From an uncultured Oscillospiraceae bacterium (GTDB lineage: Bacteria; Bacillota; Clostridia; Oscillospirales; Oscillospiraceae), in assembly GCA_934561725.1 (NCBI GenBank), contig CAKTGW010000003.1, positions 1 through 13,195 of the forward strand: a stretch of 13,195 nt of DNA, in the 5' to 3' direction. The notes below the pieces were generated by a model that saw only the letters and a list, made by a program, of their open reading frames with translations, did no database searches and was not told where the DNA came from. Positions 7,670 to 13,195 of the stretch are shown in pieces; the stretch's first letter is position 1, and the number at the start of each line of letters is the position of its first letter. A program made the translations under genes and the position numbers.

Positions 7670-7969
7670 TCATTTCATCAGCTTCTGCATGGTAACGACC
7701 AGCTCGTCAATGACTTCATCCTTGCCCTCATGCAGATCCCGAACCACACAGTTGCGGATATGATTGGCCAACAGCTCCCGGTTAAAGGCATTCATCGCCG
7801 CCGTTACCGCCGCAGACTGGACCAGAATATCCGGACAATAGGCGTTCTTTTCCACCATACCCCGAATACCCCGGATCTGTCCTTCAATGCGGCTGAGCCG
7901 GTTGATCAGTTTCTTATATTCCTCTGCCGACCGTTCGGTCGTTTTATGACAACAGCACTCTTTTTCCAT
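7670..7969 (-). CDS. csoR: CsoR-family Cu(I)-sensing repressor
   Basis: This is a small (99-residue) all-helical repressor of the CsoR/RcnR family. Apo-CsoR binds operator DNA and releases it on binding Cu(I), which induces the efflux genes. The family ligand triad Cys-His-Cys is present as C45 (NAYCPDIL), H70 and C74 (ANHIRNC). The helix [18 protein letters not shown] (21-38) is typical of the DNA-binding face. An unusual N-terminal CCCH cluster (residues 5-8) may add a second metal site. The frame is open upstream to 8038, but ATG 7969 is chosen. It is preceded by AGAGGTGG (7973-7980), and any longer start would lie upstream of the predicted transcription start and inside the promoter. csoR is the first gene of the operon with copA and is likely autoregulated through the two operators upstream. 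Confidence 0.95.
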   Translation of the reverse strand: MEKECCCHKTTERSAEEYKKLINRLSRIEGQIRGIRGMVEKNAYCPDILVQSAAVTAAMNAFNRELLANHIRNCVVRDLHEGKDEVIDELVVTMQKLMK

Positions 7970-7972
7970 AAT

Positions 7973-7980
7973 CCACCTCT
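7973..7980 (-). promoter_or_regulatory. Shine-Dalgarno site that fixes the csoR start
   Basis: AGAGGTGG on the minus strand, with the AGAGG core 6 nt before ATG 7969. It rules in this start over the ATG at 8038, which overlaps the promoter -35 box. Confidence 0.75.
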
Positions 7981-7989
7981 TCCTGATTA

Positions 7990-8004
7990 TACCCCCTCCG
8001 GGTA
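7990..8004 (-). promoter_or_regulatory. CsoR-type operator O1, over the transcription start
   Basis: The 15-bp pseudo-palindrome TACCCCCTCCGGGTA has the TACCC...GGGTA form of known CsoR sites. It covers roughly +1 to +14 of the csoR-copA transcript. It lies 26 bp centre to centre from operator O2. Confidence 0.8.
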
Positions 8005-8009
8005 TCTTT

Positions 8010-8038
8010 ATTATATACCCCCGCAGGGTATTTGTCAA
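8010..8038 (-). promoter_or_regulatory. csoR-copA promoter, perfect consensus
   Basis: On the minus strand, TTGACA (8033-8038), a 17-bp spacer and TATAAT (8010-8015) are all exact consensus. Transcription should start near 8003. Such a strong promoter would need tight repression, which the embedded operator can supply. Confidence 0.92.
8016..8030 (-). promoter_or_regulatory. CsoR-type operator O2, within the promoter spacer
   Basis: TACCCCCGCAGGGTA is a second 15-bp TACCC...GGGTA site. It lies wholly inside the 17-bp spacer between the -35 and -10 boxes, so a bound CsoR tetramer would directly block RNA polymerase. Confidence 0.88.
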
Positions 8039-8077
8039 GAGTCTTTTACTATTTTATCTCCAAAATATCAAACTATG

Positions 8078-8111
8078 AAAAAACGGGCTGTTTTTCAACA
8101 GCCCGTTTTTT
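8078..8111 (-). terminator. Intrinsic terminator after the nitroreductase gene
   Basis: An 11-bp perfect stem (AACGGGCTGTT 8082-8092 with AACAGCCCGTT 8097-8107) has a 4-nt loop, with T runs on both strands. It directly follows the stop codon at 8112-8114 and insulates the csoR promoter region from upstream transcription. By sequence it could work in either direction, but no plus-strand gene is nearby. Confidence 0.92.
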
Positions 8112-8783
8112 TCATTCAGCCCAGCGGAAATGATTTACGCCGGCCCCCAATTCAAAATGATATTTTACAATGCCCAGATCCACACGGCCCAGTAGCCCCT
8201 TTCCCGCCTCGGCCCGCACCAGTGCTTTGCCTTCCAGAGTAAACCGGAATTTCTGCCGGTTCCTGGCCGTCGGCGCCAGAAGCGCCGCATCCACGCCGCG
8301 GATAAACCATTCCGGCACACGCCCATAGGTACGCATCACGCTCTCTCTGGCCTTGGAGTGATGGGCCCTTCCCTGATCCCTTCCATAGCCCACCGCGATC
8401 ACCAGCGCCAGGCGCTCGCCCGGTCGGATCTCCGCGGCACCGGGCACGCGGGCATAACTCATTCCCGCCCAGCAGGTGTTCAGGCCAAGCTGCTGGGCGC
8501 GCAGGACCAGCTTTTCGCCATAATACCCGCATTTCTCGCCTAAGGCCACGCTCTCCGGGCCGGCCAGGACCATATAGTCCTGCACGCCGGAGAAGCCCAT
8601 CAGCCGAGCTAAAGCAGACGAAAAAGCCTGTGGTTCACCGGCAGCAAGCTGTATATGCATGCCGCCGTCACGGTTGCACTGCTCCATACAGGCCCGCAGC
8701 TCTGCCTGATGCGCCGCACTCAGCGGAACTCCGGTATATGCGCGCACGCTGTGCCGCCGTGCCATTGCCTCCAGCAACTCCAT
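8112..8783 (-). CDS. Nitroreductase-family flavoprotein (TM1586-like)
   Basis: This 223-residue protein belongs to the nitroreductase fold, most like the putative nitroreductase TM1586 group. Such proteins are FMN-dependent NAD(P)H oxidoreductases, and the physiological substrate is not predictable here. The N-terminal RHSVRAY (residues 10-16) is the usual phosphate-contacting FMN motif of the family. The central stretch EKLVLRAQQLGLNTCWAG (89-106) matches the helix and strand before the second half. The C-terminal half has LLAPTARNRQKFRF (166-179) and GIVKYHFELGAG (203-214), both typical of the group. Start ATG 8783 is chosen over the in-frame ATG at 8810 because AAAGGAGG (8792-8799) lies 9 nt upstream. 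A possible extended -10 element TGATATGAT (8806-8814) would give a leader of only about 16 nt. It is a single-gene unit between two terminators. Family call is good, function uncertain. Confidence 0.85.
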   Translation of the reverse strand: MELLEAMARRHSVRAYTGVPLSAAHQAELRACMEQCNRDGGMHIQLAAGEPQAFSSALARLMGFSGVQDYMVLAGPESVALGEKCGYYGEKLVLRAQQLGLNTCWAGMSYARVPGAAEIRPGERLALVIAVGYGRDQGRAHHSKARESVMRTYGRVPEWFIRGVDAALLAPTARNRQKFRFTLEGKALVRAEAGKGLLGRVDLGIVKYHFELGAGVNHFRWAE

Positions 8784-8791
8784 AATCACAT

Positions 8792-8799
8792 GCCTCCTT
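8792..8799 (-). promoter_or_regulatory. Shine-Dalgarno site that fixes the nitroreductase start
   Basis: AAAGGAGG on the minus strand, 9 nt before ATG 8783. The in-frame ATG at 8810 lies upstream of it and over the possible -10 box. Confidence 0.8.
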
Positions 8800-8805
8800 T
8801 GTCCC

Positions 8806-8814
8806 ATCATATCA
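8806..8814 (-). promoter_or_regulatory. Possible extended -10 promoter for the nitroreductase gene
   Basis: TGATATGAT on the minus strand is an extended -10 (TG, one base, TATGAT). No properly spaced -35 box is seen. TTGACG at 8819-8824 is too close. The whole space between the upstream terminator and the start codon is only about 55 bp, so a promoter, if present, must be here. Confidence 0.4.
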
Positions 8815-8838
8815 CAATCGTCAAGGAGAAATTTGCCG

Positions 8839-8872
8839 CAAAAAAATGCCCGCAGATCTCTCTGCGGGCATT
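8839..8872 (-). terminator. Intrinsic terminator of the surface-protein operon
   Basis: On the minus strand an 11-bp perfect stem (AATGCCCGCAG 8862-8872 in reverse sense, with its complement at 8845-8855) and a 6-nt loop are followed by a run of T (about 8846-8840). It lies 10 bp beyond the stop codon of the SLH-protein gene. Confidence 0.93.
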
Positions 8873-8882
8873 GGTAAAAGCA

Positions 8883-10283
8883 TTATTTGCCGAAGCTGCC
8901 GCTCTGTGCGGAGGAGACGACCTCGCTGCTCACGGCACCGGAGTTGGCCTCTGACCACTCCTGCTCCAGAGCGGTCCAGTCGCGCACCTGCAAAAGCGCA
9001 GTCCACTGCTCAATATTACCGGCACCCAGCTCAAAATCATGAGAGTTGGTCGCCTCCTGGATCCCTGCATAGTACCACTTGGCAGTATCCATGTTGTCCG
9101 GCCACGTGACCATATTCTCCAGCAGATGATCCTTTTCCGGAGCACGGCCCAGAATGCGGTTGATGCCGGTCACGGCCTCTGCTCGGGTAATATAGTTGTT
9201 CGGACGATAGGTCCCGTCCGGATAGCCCTGGATCAGGCCATTCTGTGCCGCCTGATTGATCAGGTCCTCCGCCCAGTGTCCCTTGGTGTCGCTGAAGAAA
9301 TCGGCACCGCTGTACTGGGTCTCAAAGAACCGGCTGAGCATGGCCGCAAATTCCGCGCGGGTGATGCTGCCGTTGGGCTTAAAGCTGCCGTCCGGATAGC
9401 CGGTGAGCACCTGCGCTCTGGTCATGGTGGAAATGGCATTGTTGTACCAGCTGGTGGAGAACACGTCATCATAGTCGTTGGTCTGGCTCCAGCACTCCGC
9501 ACGGGACTCATCCGTCAGCATACGATAGATGATCGTGGCCATCTCGGCACGGGTGATCTGCTCCTCGGGATGGACAAGCCCGTCATCACGGCCGATCACA
9601 TAGGCAAAGTGATCTGTGGTGAGGGTCGGCCCCGCAGGGGTAAGATCATCAATGATCTCGGTATTGCCTCCGCCGCCGCGCTTGAAATACTCAGCGGTAA
9701 AGACCCAGCCGATCACGCCGCGCATGCCGGCCAGCTCATTGCCCACCTCGGCAGGAACAGTGAGTGTGACATTCAGCTCCACGGTCTTGTTGTTGGTCAG
9801 CTTGGCCAGCGTCACGCCGCCGTCAGCCAATGTGGCTGCATCCAGCTCCTCGGCGTCTGCTCCGGAGCCGCGCGTAACAGTCAGATTCAGCTTTTCGGCC
9901 AGAAGACGGTAGTTCTCCGCCTCCTGGGCAGTAATACCGTCGCCGCTGCCGGCCGTCTCAGAGAGGTCGGTCTCATGCATGGGCTCGGTGCGCAGGCGGA
10001 TCTCCACATAGCTCTTGCCGCTGAGTCCGGTGGCCTTCACAGTGATGGTCTGCGTCACCGTATCGCCGGGCATGAGCTCCTTCATGGCTGTGAACAGATC
10101 CGGATATTTGTGGCCGTCCGCATCGGTATAAGCCAGATCCGGATCGAAAATAAACTGCTTTTGCGCGTGGTCATAGGTCACGGTAGCGGGTTCATCGGCC
10201 ATGGCGGTGACTGCCACAACGCCAACTGCCACCGCCAGCACCAGCACAAGAGCCAAGAGCTTGGTGAGTTTAGACTTTTTCAT
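8883..10283 (-). CDS. Secreted SLH-domain surface protein with N-terminal TasA/cell-wall-anchor-like beta domain
   Basis: This 466-residue exported protein begins with a Sec signal peptide (basic MKKSKLTK, a hydrophobic core to about residue 26, and likely cleavage after AMA at 29). Residues about 31-200 form a beta-rich domain with DLFTAMKELMPGDTVTQTITV (62-82) and a closing IGWVFTAEYF (191-200). I associate this arrangement with clostridial surface proteins that usually end in a sortase signal. A Gly-rich linker follows. Then come three SLH repeats (about 222-256, 270-318 and 328-377), each with an intact ITRAE motif (243-247, 307-311, 365-369). A partial fourth repeat-like segment follows, including WYYAGIQEATNSHDFE (403-418). 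SLH triplets bind pyruvylated secondary wall polymers, so this protein should sit non-covalently on the wall. The tail is Ser/Gly-rich. The start has GGAGGTGA just upstream. The gene begins 14 nt after its upstream neighbour, at the end of the operon. No LPXTG motif is present. Confidence 0.9.
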   Translation of the reverse strand: MKKSKLTKLLALVLVLAVAVGVVAVTAMADEPATVTYDHAQKQFIFDPDLAYTDADGHKYPDLFTAMKELMPGDTVTQTITVKATGLSGKSYVEIRLRTEPMHETDLSETAGSGDGITAQEAENYRLLAEKLNLTVTRGSGADAEELDAATLADGGVTLAKLTNNKTVELNVTLTVPAEVGNELAGMRGVIGWVFTAEYFKRGGGGNTEIIDDLTPAGPTLTTDHFAYVIGRDDGLVHPEEQITRAEMATIIYRMLTDESRAECWSQTNDYDDVFSTSWYNNAISTMTRAQVLTGYPDGSFKPNGSITRAEFAAMLSRFFETQYSGADFFSDTKGHWAEDLINQAAQNGLIQGYPDGTYRPNNYITRAEAVTGINRILGRAPEKDHLLENMVTWPDNMDTAKWYYAGIQEATNSHDFELGAGNIEQWTALLQVRDWTALEQEWSEANSGAVSSEVVSSAQSGSFGK

Positions 10284-10297
10284 GACATGTCACCTCC

Positions 10298-10834
10298 TCA
10301 ATCGATAAATCCGTCATAATGCCATACGTCCACTGCTGCCTTGGTGCCGGAGAGGGTACGGCCGTCGGCCTGGATCCCGTCTGCCAGGATCGTCACCTGA
10401 AACGTGCAGCCGGCAGGCGGTGTTGTATCGGCAGGAGAAATGCTCTTGATCAGTTCCGGCGTGTAGTCCCCTGCTCCCACGCGGGTCTTGCAGTACCAGT
10501 AGCCGTCAGCCCCCTGCTCCCAATCCTCTTTGTTCAGAGTAACCGTATAGTCCTTGCCGGCCACCGGTGCCGATGCGTTGATCTGGCCCTCCGCATTGAC
10601 CCAGTTCACCACATACGTAGCGCGGATATAAGCGTCAATATCGCCGGTATTCTTAACTCGGACCTTTGTTTTTGAGGTCATGTTGAGCGTCTCGTCGATC
10701 TCCGTTGCCACATAGGCATGGGTGAAGGAGTTGGTCACGGCGCCGCCGTGAGAAACCAGCCAGGCCAGAGAGCCGCCGGCACTCATGGTGAAAATAAGGA
10801 TGAGCGCAACAAGAACGATGGATTTCTTTTTCAT
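10298..10834 (-). CDS. SipW-dependent secreted protein, CalY/TasA (camelysin)-like
   Basis: This 178-residue protein starts with MKKKSIVLVALILIFTMS and then GGSLAWLVSHGGAVTNSFT (residues 20-38). That is the characteristic extended signal of substrates of the SipW-type signal peptidase, which matures TasA and CalY fibre proteins. The mature part is beta-rich. KVRVKNTGDIDAYIRATYVVNW (57-78) matches the conserved strand pair that follows the signal in this superfamily, and DGYWYCKTRVGAGDYTPELI (110-129) also fits it. In Bacillus, TasA and CalY polymerise into matrix fibres. A structural or subunit role here is inferred. The gene starts 6 nt after the stop of the VWA gene, with AAAGGAG (minus strand) upstream of ATG 10834, and ends 14 nt before the SLH gene, so the three are co-transcribed. 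No sipW or sortase gene lies in the window. A SipW gene would be expected upstream, beyond 13195, or elsewhere. Confidence 0.87.
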   Translation of the reverse strand: MKKKSIVLVALILIFTMSAGGSLAWLVSHGGAVTNSFTHAYVATEIDETLNMTSKTKVRVKNTGDIDAYIRATYVVNWVNAEGQINASAPVAGKDYTVTLNKEDWEQGADGYWYCKTRVGAGDYTPELIKSISPADTTPPAGCTFQVTILADGIQADGRTLSGTKAAVDVWHYDGFID

Positions 10835-10840
10835 GACTCA

Positions 10841-13195
10841 TCACGCTCCTTTCTTCTTATAGGCAGGCGCTGCGTCCGAACAGACAATGCCATGGTACCC
10901 GTTCCAGGTATTCACGGCAACAGAGCTGCCGGAAAGCCACCGATGATGGGTAAGCGTATTCTCAATAGTCACTGCACCGTCGGCATTTCCGGCAGACAGA
11001 GTGACATTCCCGTCGTTTTCGGCGGTATAACGCCAGCTCCAGCCGTCTTCCTCGTTCACGGTGTAGCTGCCCACAGGCAGACCCACCACGGTCGTGCTGC
11101 CTTCGCCGGTGATCACAGCCTGCACGCGAACGGGATAAGATCCGTTGTCGCCGGTGACGGTGAACACAAAGCTGTCCTTCTCGCCGAACAGCTTATCCGC
11201 TGTTTTGTTGATCACCAAACTGCAAGTAAGGGGATGCACAGTGAAGTATCCCTCATGGTGCTCCGTGCAGGTCTTTCCATCCACAGCACATCTGGTAGTG
11301 AACTGCTCAACAGTCAGAGGCTTTCCGTCGTGGAAGGCTCGGACATAGACGTTCACATCCTGATCGGGCATGACCATTCCGGTCAGCTCATCTGCTCCGG
11401 CTACGTCGCTGTAATACTTCAGCTCTGTGCTGGCATAGGGCTTATCTCCGCGGGCTTCGGGAACAACGGTATGTGCCGCATCCCGCCAATCCACAGCAGA
11501 GCTGCCGCCGGCAGGACTGTAGCTGTCGCCATAATAGGCGGTCGTGTCGCTGAGCGTCACGGACACTGCAGGCTTCAGCACATGGACGGTAAAGACATTT
11601 GCACCGCCGCAAGCCGTGTCGCCGACCTGCACCTTGGGTGTTACCTCCGTGCAGTCGTCAAAAGCGTCTGCTTCAACATTATAGCTGTACTCCACAGCAG
11701 GCGCGCTGCCGATCATGTCCACATCGTCAGAGACCGTATCACCGTGCTTCCAGGTGACGTTCTCCGGGGCATTGACCGCGAAATCCGCTGCATTGCCCAG
11801 ATAGATCGTGCTGTCCGCAAACTGTGCGTAGGGCTGGAATACATTGACTGTGGAGGTAACAGTCTCAGCCTGCGGGCCGTAACTGCCCTCCAGTCTGGGC
11901 TTTACCGTTACGGTCACATTATAGCTGCCGTCAGCGGTATTGCTGATCTTCACACTGTCAGTGGCCGCAATGACCACATATGCCTTCTGCCAGGCCTCGG
12001 TGGGGCGGTCAAGCTCATAGAGATCATCGATGCCGGGGACAGAGCCGTCGAAATAAATGTTGCTGGTGGTCGGCTGCACAACGGGCTTCTTCACAGGGAC
12101 ATCTACAGGCTCCGGTGTGGGGAAGCTGCCGATATTGTTTCCGTTGGCGTCATATACGCCGGAGACGCCGGTGATATTGGTAGGCACCTGATTGCCGCCC
12201 CAGAAACCGGCCTTGGGCTTCAGATAGATCTTCTCGCTGAAGCTCTTCTTTCCGGCATTGTTGGCGTCGCCGGGATTCAGATCCACCTTTTCCCACTCCA
12301 CATAGACGCCATAGTTATCCCGCTTTACAGTACCCTTGTGGCTGCCGCTCCGGATCTCATCGCCAACGGAATAAATGTTTCCGTTCTCATCGCAGAGGTC
12401 AAAGCCGGGGGTAATGTAGTCGCGGATCGTGGTGTTCTCGATGGTCTCGCCGGTCTGCTGGGCAATAGTCGTGAAAATACCGTTCAGCGCGCTGGTGTTA
12501 CCCTCGGCATAATAGCTGCCTTCCTTGCGGTTGCGGGTGAGATTATCGGGATACTTTTTATACCAATCCCAGCCTTTTTCCCAGTTATTCAGAATTTGAT
12601 CACCCACATGAGAACCGTCCGGCCGGTGGCTGGACACGCGGTACAGATATTCGTTGATCATGGAGCCTTTAGACCCTGCGCCATCATACTTCGGCAGATC
12701 CAGGCCCACACAGTAGACCGTGGCGCCGCAGCCGGTCATCGCCCCTCTAAAAATAGCGGAATTCGACTTGTAACCGTAAAAGCTCTGTTCAAAGTCCAAG
12801 GTTACATTTTCACCCTTGGGCGCCTTCAGAACCATGCCCCAATGGATGGACTGCTGGGCTACTACTTGACTATCTGGATCCCACCAGCGTCCCGTGCCGG
12901 GAACGCCGTCGGTAAACAGGATCACAACGCGGGCGTTGCCATAGTTAGGATCCCTGCTGGGCACGGCCTGCAAAATTCTTGCGGCCTTCTCCAGTCCCTC
13001 ATCGGAGTAGGTGCCTCCGTAAGTTCTGTTGCTCAAGCCAGCGATTACCTTGGTCAGATCGGAATTGACTGCATTGTTTTTGGTAATGGGGCGCAACGCA
13101 TCGCTGTAGCTGCCGTTACCTGTATCCACAGTAGAATAGTACTTCGGGCCATAGGACACAATAGCCACGCGGCTGTTGGGAGAGCGCTCCTGCAC
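10841..13195 (-). CDS. VWA-domain surface protein with Cna-B/SpaA-like C-terminal domain, N-terminus cut by the window edge
   Basis: The frame is open to the right edge. The first codon visible (GTG at 13195) reads as interior VWA sequence, so the signal peptide and the metal-site DxSxS lie outside. 784 residues are seen. Residues 1-165 are the rest of a von Willebrand A domain: SRVAIVSYG (8-16), the loop GGTYSDEGLEKA (60-71, MIDAS Thr 62) and VILFTDGVPG (91-100, Asp 96). Residues about 258-360 form a beta domain usually found after VWA in clostridial surface proteins. Further beta modules fill about 375-655. The C-terminal domain (about 656-750) is a Cna-B/SpaA-type fold with SLVINKTA, SFVFTVTG, LPVGSYTV and WSWRY. 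K664, E715 and N746 are placed to form an intramolecular isopeptide bond. The end, DAAPAYKKKGA, has no LPXTG motif or membrane tail. The role is probably adhesion or ligand binding at the cell surface. It is first among the visible genes of the operon. Confidence 0.88.
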   Translation of the reverse strand: MQERSPNSRVAIVSYGPKYYSTVDTGNGSYSDALRPITKNNAVNSDLTKVIAGLSNRTYGGTYSDEGLEKAARILQAVPSRDPNYGNARVVILFTDGVPGTGRWWDPDSQVVAQQSIHWGMVLKAPKGENVTLDFEQSFYGYKSNSAIFRGAMTGCGATVYCVGLDLPKYDGAGSKGSMINEYLYRVSSHRPDGSHVGDQILNNWEKGWDWYKKYPDNLTRNRKEGSYYAEGNTSALNGIFTTIAQQTGETIENTTIRDYITPGFDLCDENGNIYSVGDEIRSGSHKGTVKRDNYGVYVEWEKVDLNPGDANNAGKKSFSEKIYLKPKAGFWGGNQVPTNITGVSGVYDANGNNIGSFPTPEPVDVPVKKPVVQPTTSNIYFDGSVPGIDDLYELDRPTEAWQKAYVVIAATDSVKISNTADGSYNVTVTVKPRLEGSYGPQAETVTSTVNVFQPYAQFADSTIYLGNAADFAVNAPENVTWKHGDTVSDDVDMIGSAPAVEYSYNVEADAFDDCTEVTPKVQVGDTACGGANVFTVHVLKPAVSVTLSDTTAYYGDSYSPAGGSSAVDWRDAAHTVVPEARGDKPYASTELKYYSDVAGADELTGMVMPDQDVNVYVRAFHDGKPLTVEQFTTRCAVDGKTCTEHHEGYFTVHPLTCSLVINKTADKLFGEKDSFVFTVTGDNGSYPVRVQAVITGEGSTTVVGLPVGSYTVNEEDGWSWRYTAENDGNVTLSAGNADGAVTIENTLTHHRWLSGSSVAVNTWNGYHGIVCSDAAPAYKKKGA

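Noticed and set aside
5548..7695. Plus-strand open frame of 715 codons
   Set aside because: It is antisense to copA, which is certain from its P-type ATPase motifs. The frame has no ribosome-binding site of note and no domain.
9039..10319. Plus-strand open frame of 426 codons
   Set aside because: It is antisense to the SLH-protein gene and has a shadow-type composition. The minus-strand frame has a signal peptide and SLH repeats.
1..13195. CRISPR arrays, tRNA or rRNA genes, insertion sequences, phage genes
   Set aside because: No regularly spaced direct repeats, tRNA-like cloverleaf signals, transposase or phage-type proteins were seen in either strand.

Overview
The window looks like a chromosomal segment from a Gram-positive anaerobe of the Bacillota, most likely class Clostridia (Oscillospiraceae/Ruminococcaceae-like). 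This is inferred from a moderately high GC content, purine-rich Shine-Dalgarno sites before every gene, near-consensus housekeeping promoters, a csoR-copA copper operon, and secreted proteins with SipW-type signal sequences and SLH domains. No sequence search was possible, so the taxon is an inference. Every protein gene I can support lies on the minus strand. The long plus-strand open frames opposite them are shadows.

Layout from left to right. (1) 1-1795: typA/bipA ribosome-associated GTPase, its last few codons cut off by the window edge, with its own promoter at 1896-1924. (2) About 1796-2450: a region with no protein gene. On the plus strand it holds a consensus promoter (2030-2058), a stretch rich in potential hairpins (2101-2310) and a perfect intrinsic terminator (2365-2399). 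I read this as a stand-alone structured non-coding RNA. A second terminator-like hairpin follows at 2411-2449, at the asnS stop codon. (3) 2448-3842: asparaginyl-tRNA synthetase (asnS) with its own promoter. (4) 3951-4973: an unrecognised protein with two N-terminal membrane helices. (5) 5122-7969: copper-responsive csoR-copA operon. One CsoR-type operator fills the spacer of a perfect promoter and a second covers the start point. The ATPase carries a C-terminal CopZ-like domain that has its own internal ribosome-binding site. (6) 8112-8783: a small nitroreductase-family flavoprotein. (7) 8883-13195: a three-gene surface operon encoding a VWA/Cna-B-type surface protein (N-terminus outside the window), a SipW-dependent CalY/TasA-like secreted protein, and an SLH-domain protein with a related-looking N-terminal beta domain.

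How the genes work together. typA and asnS are translation housekeeping genes, each with its own promoter. csoR-copA is a self-contained Cu(I) sensing and efflux module. The last operon probably builds one cell-surface structure: a large adhesin-like protein, a small fibre-type subunit and a protein that could hold the assembly on the wall through SLH-polysaccharide binding. The best candidates for undescribed biology are the plus-strand RNA, the LPXTG-less surface operon, and the copA/copZ nested-gene arrangement.
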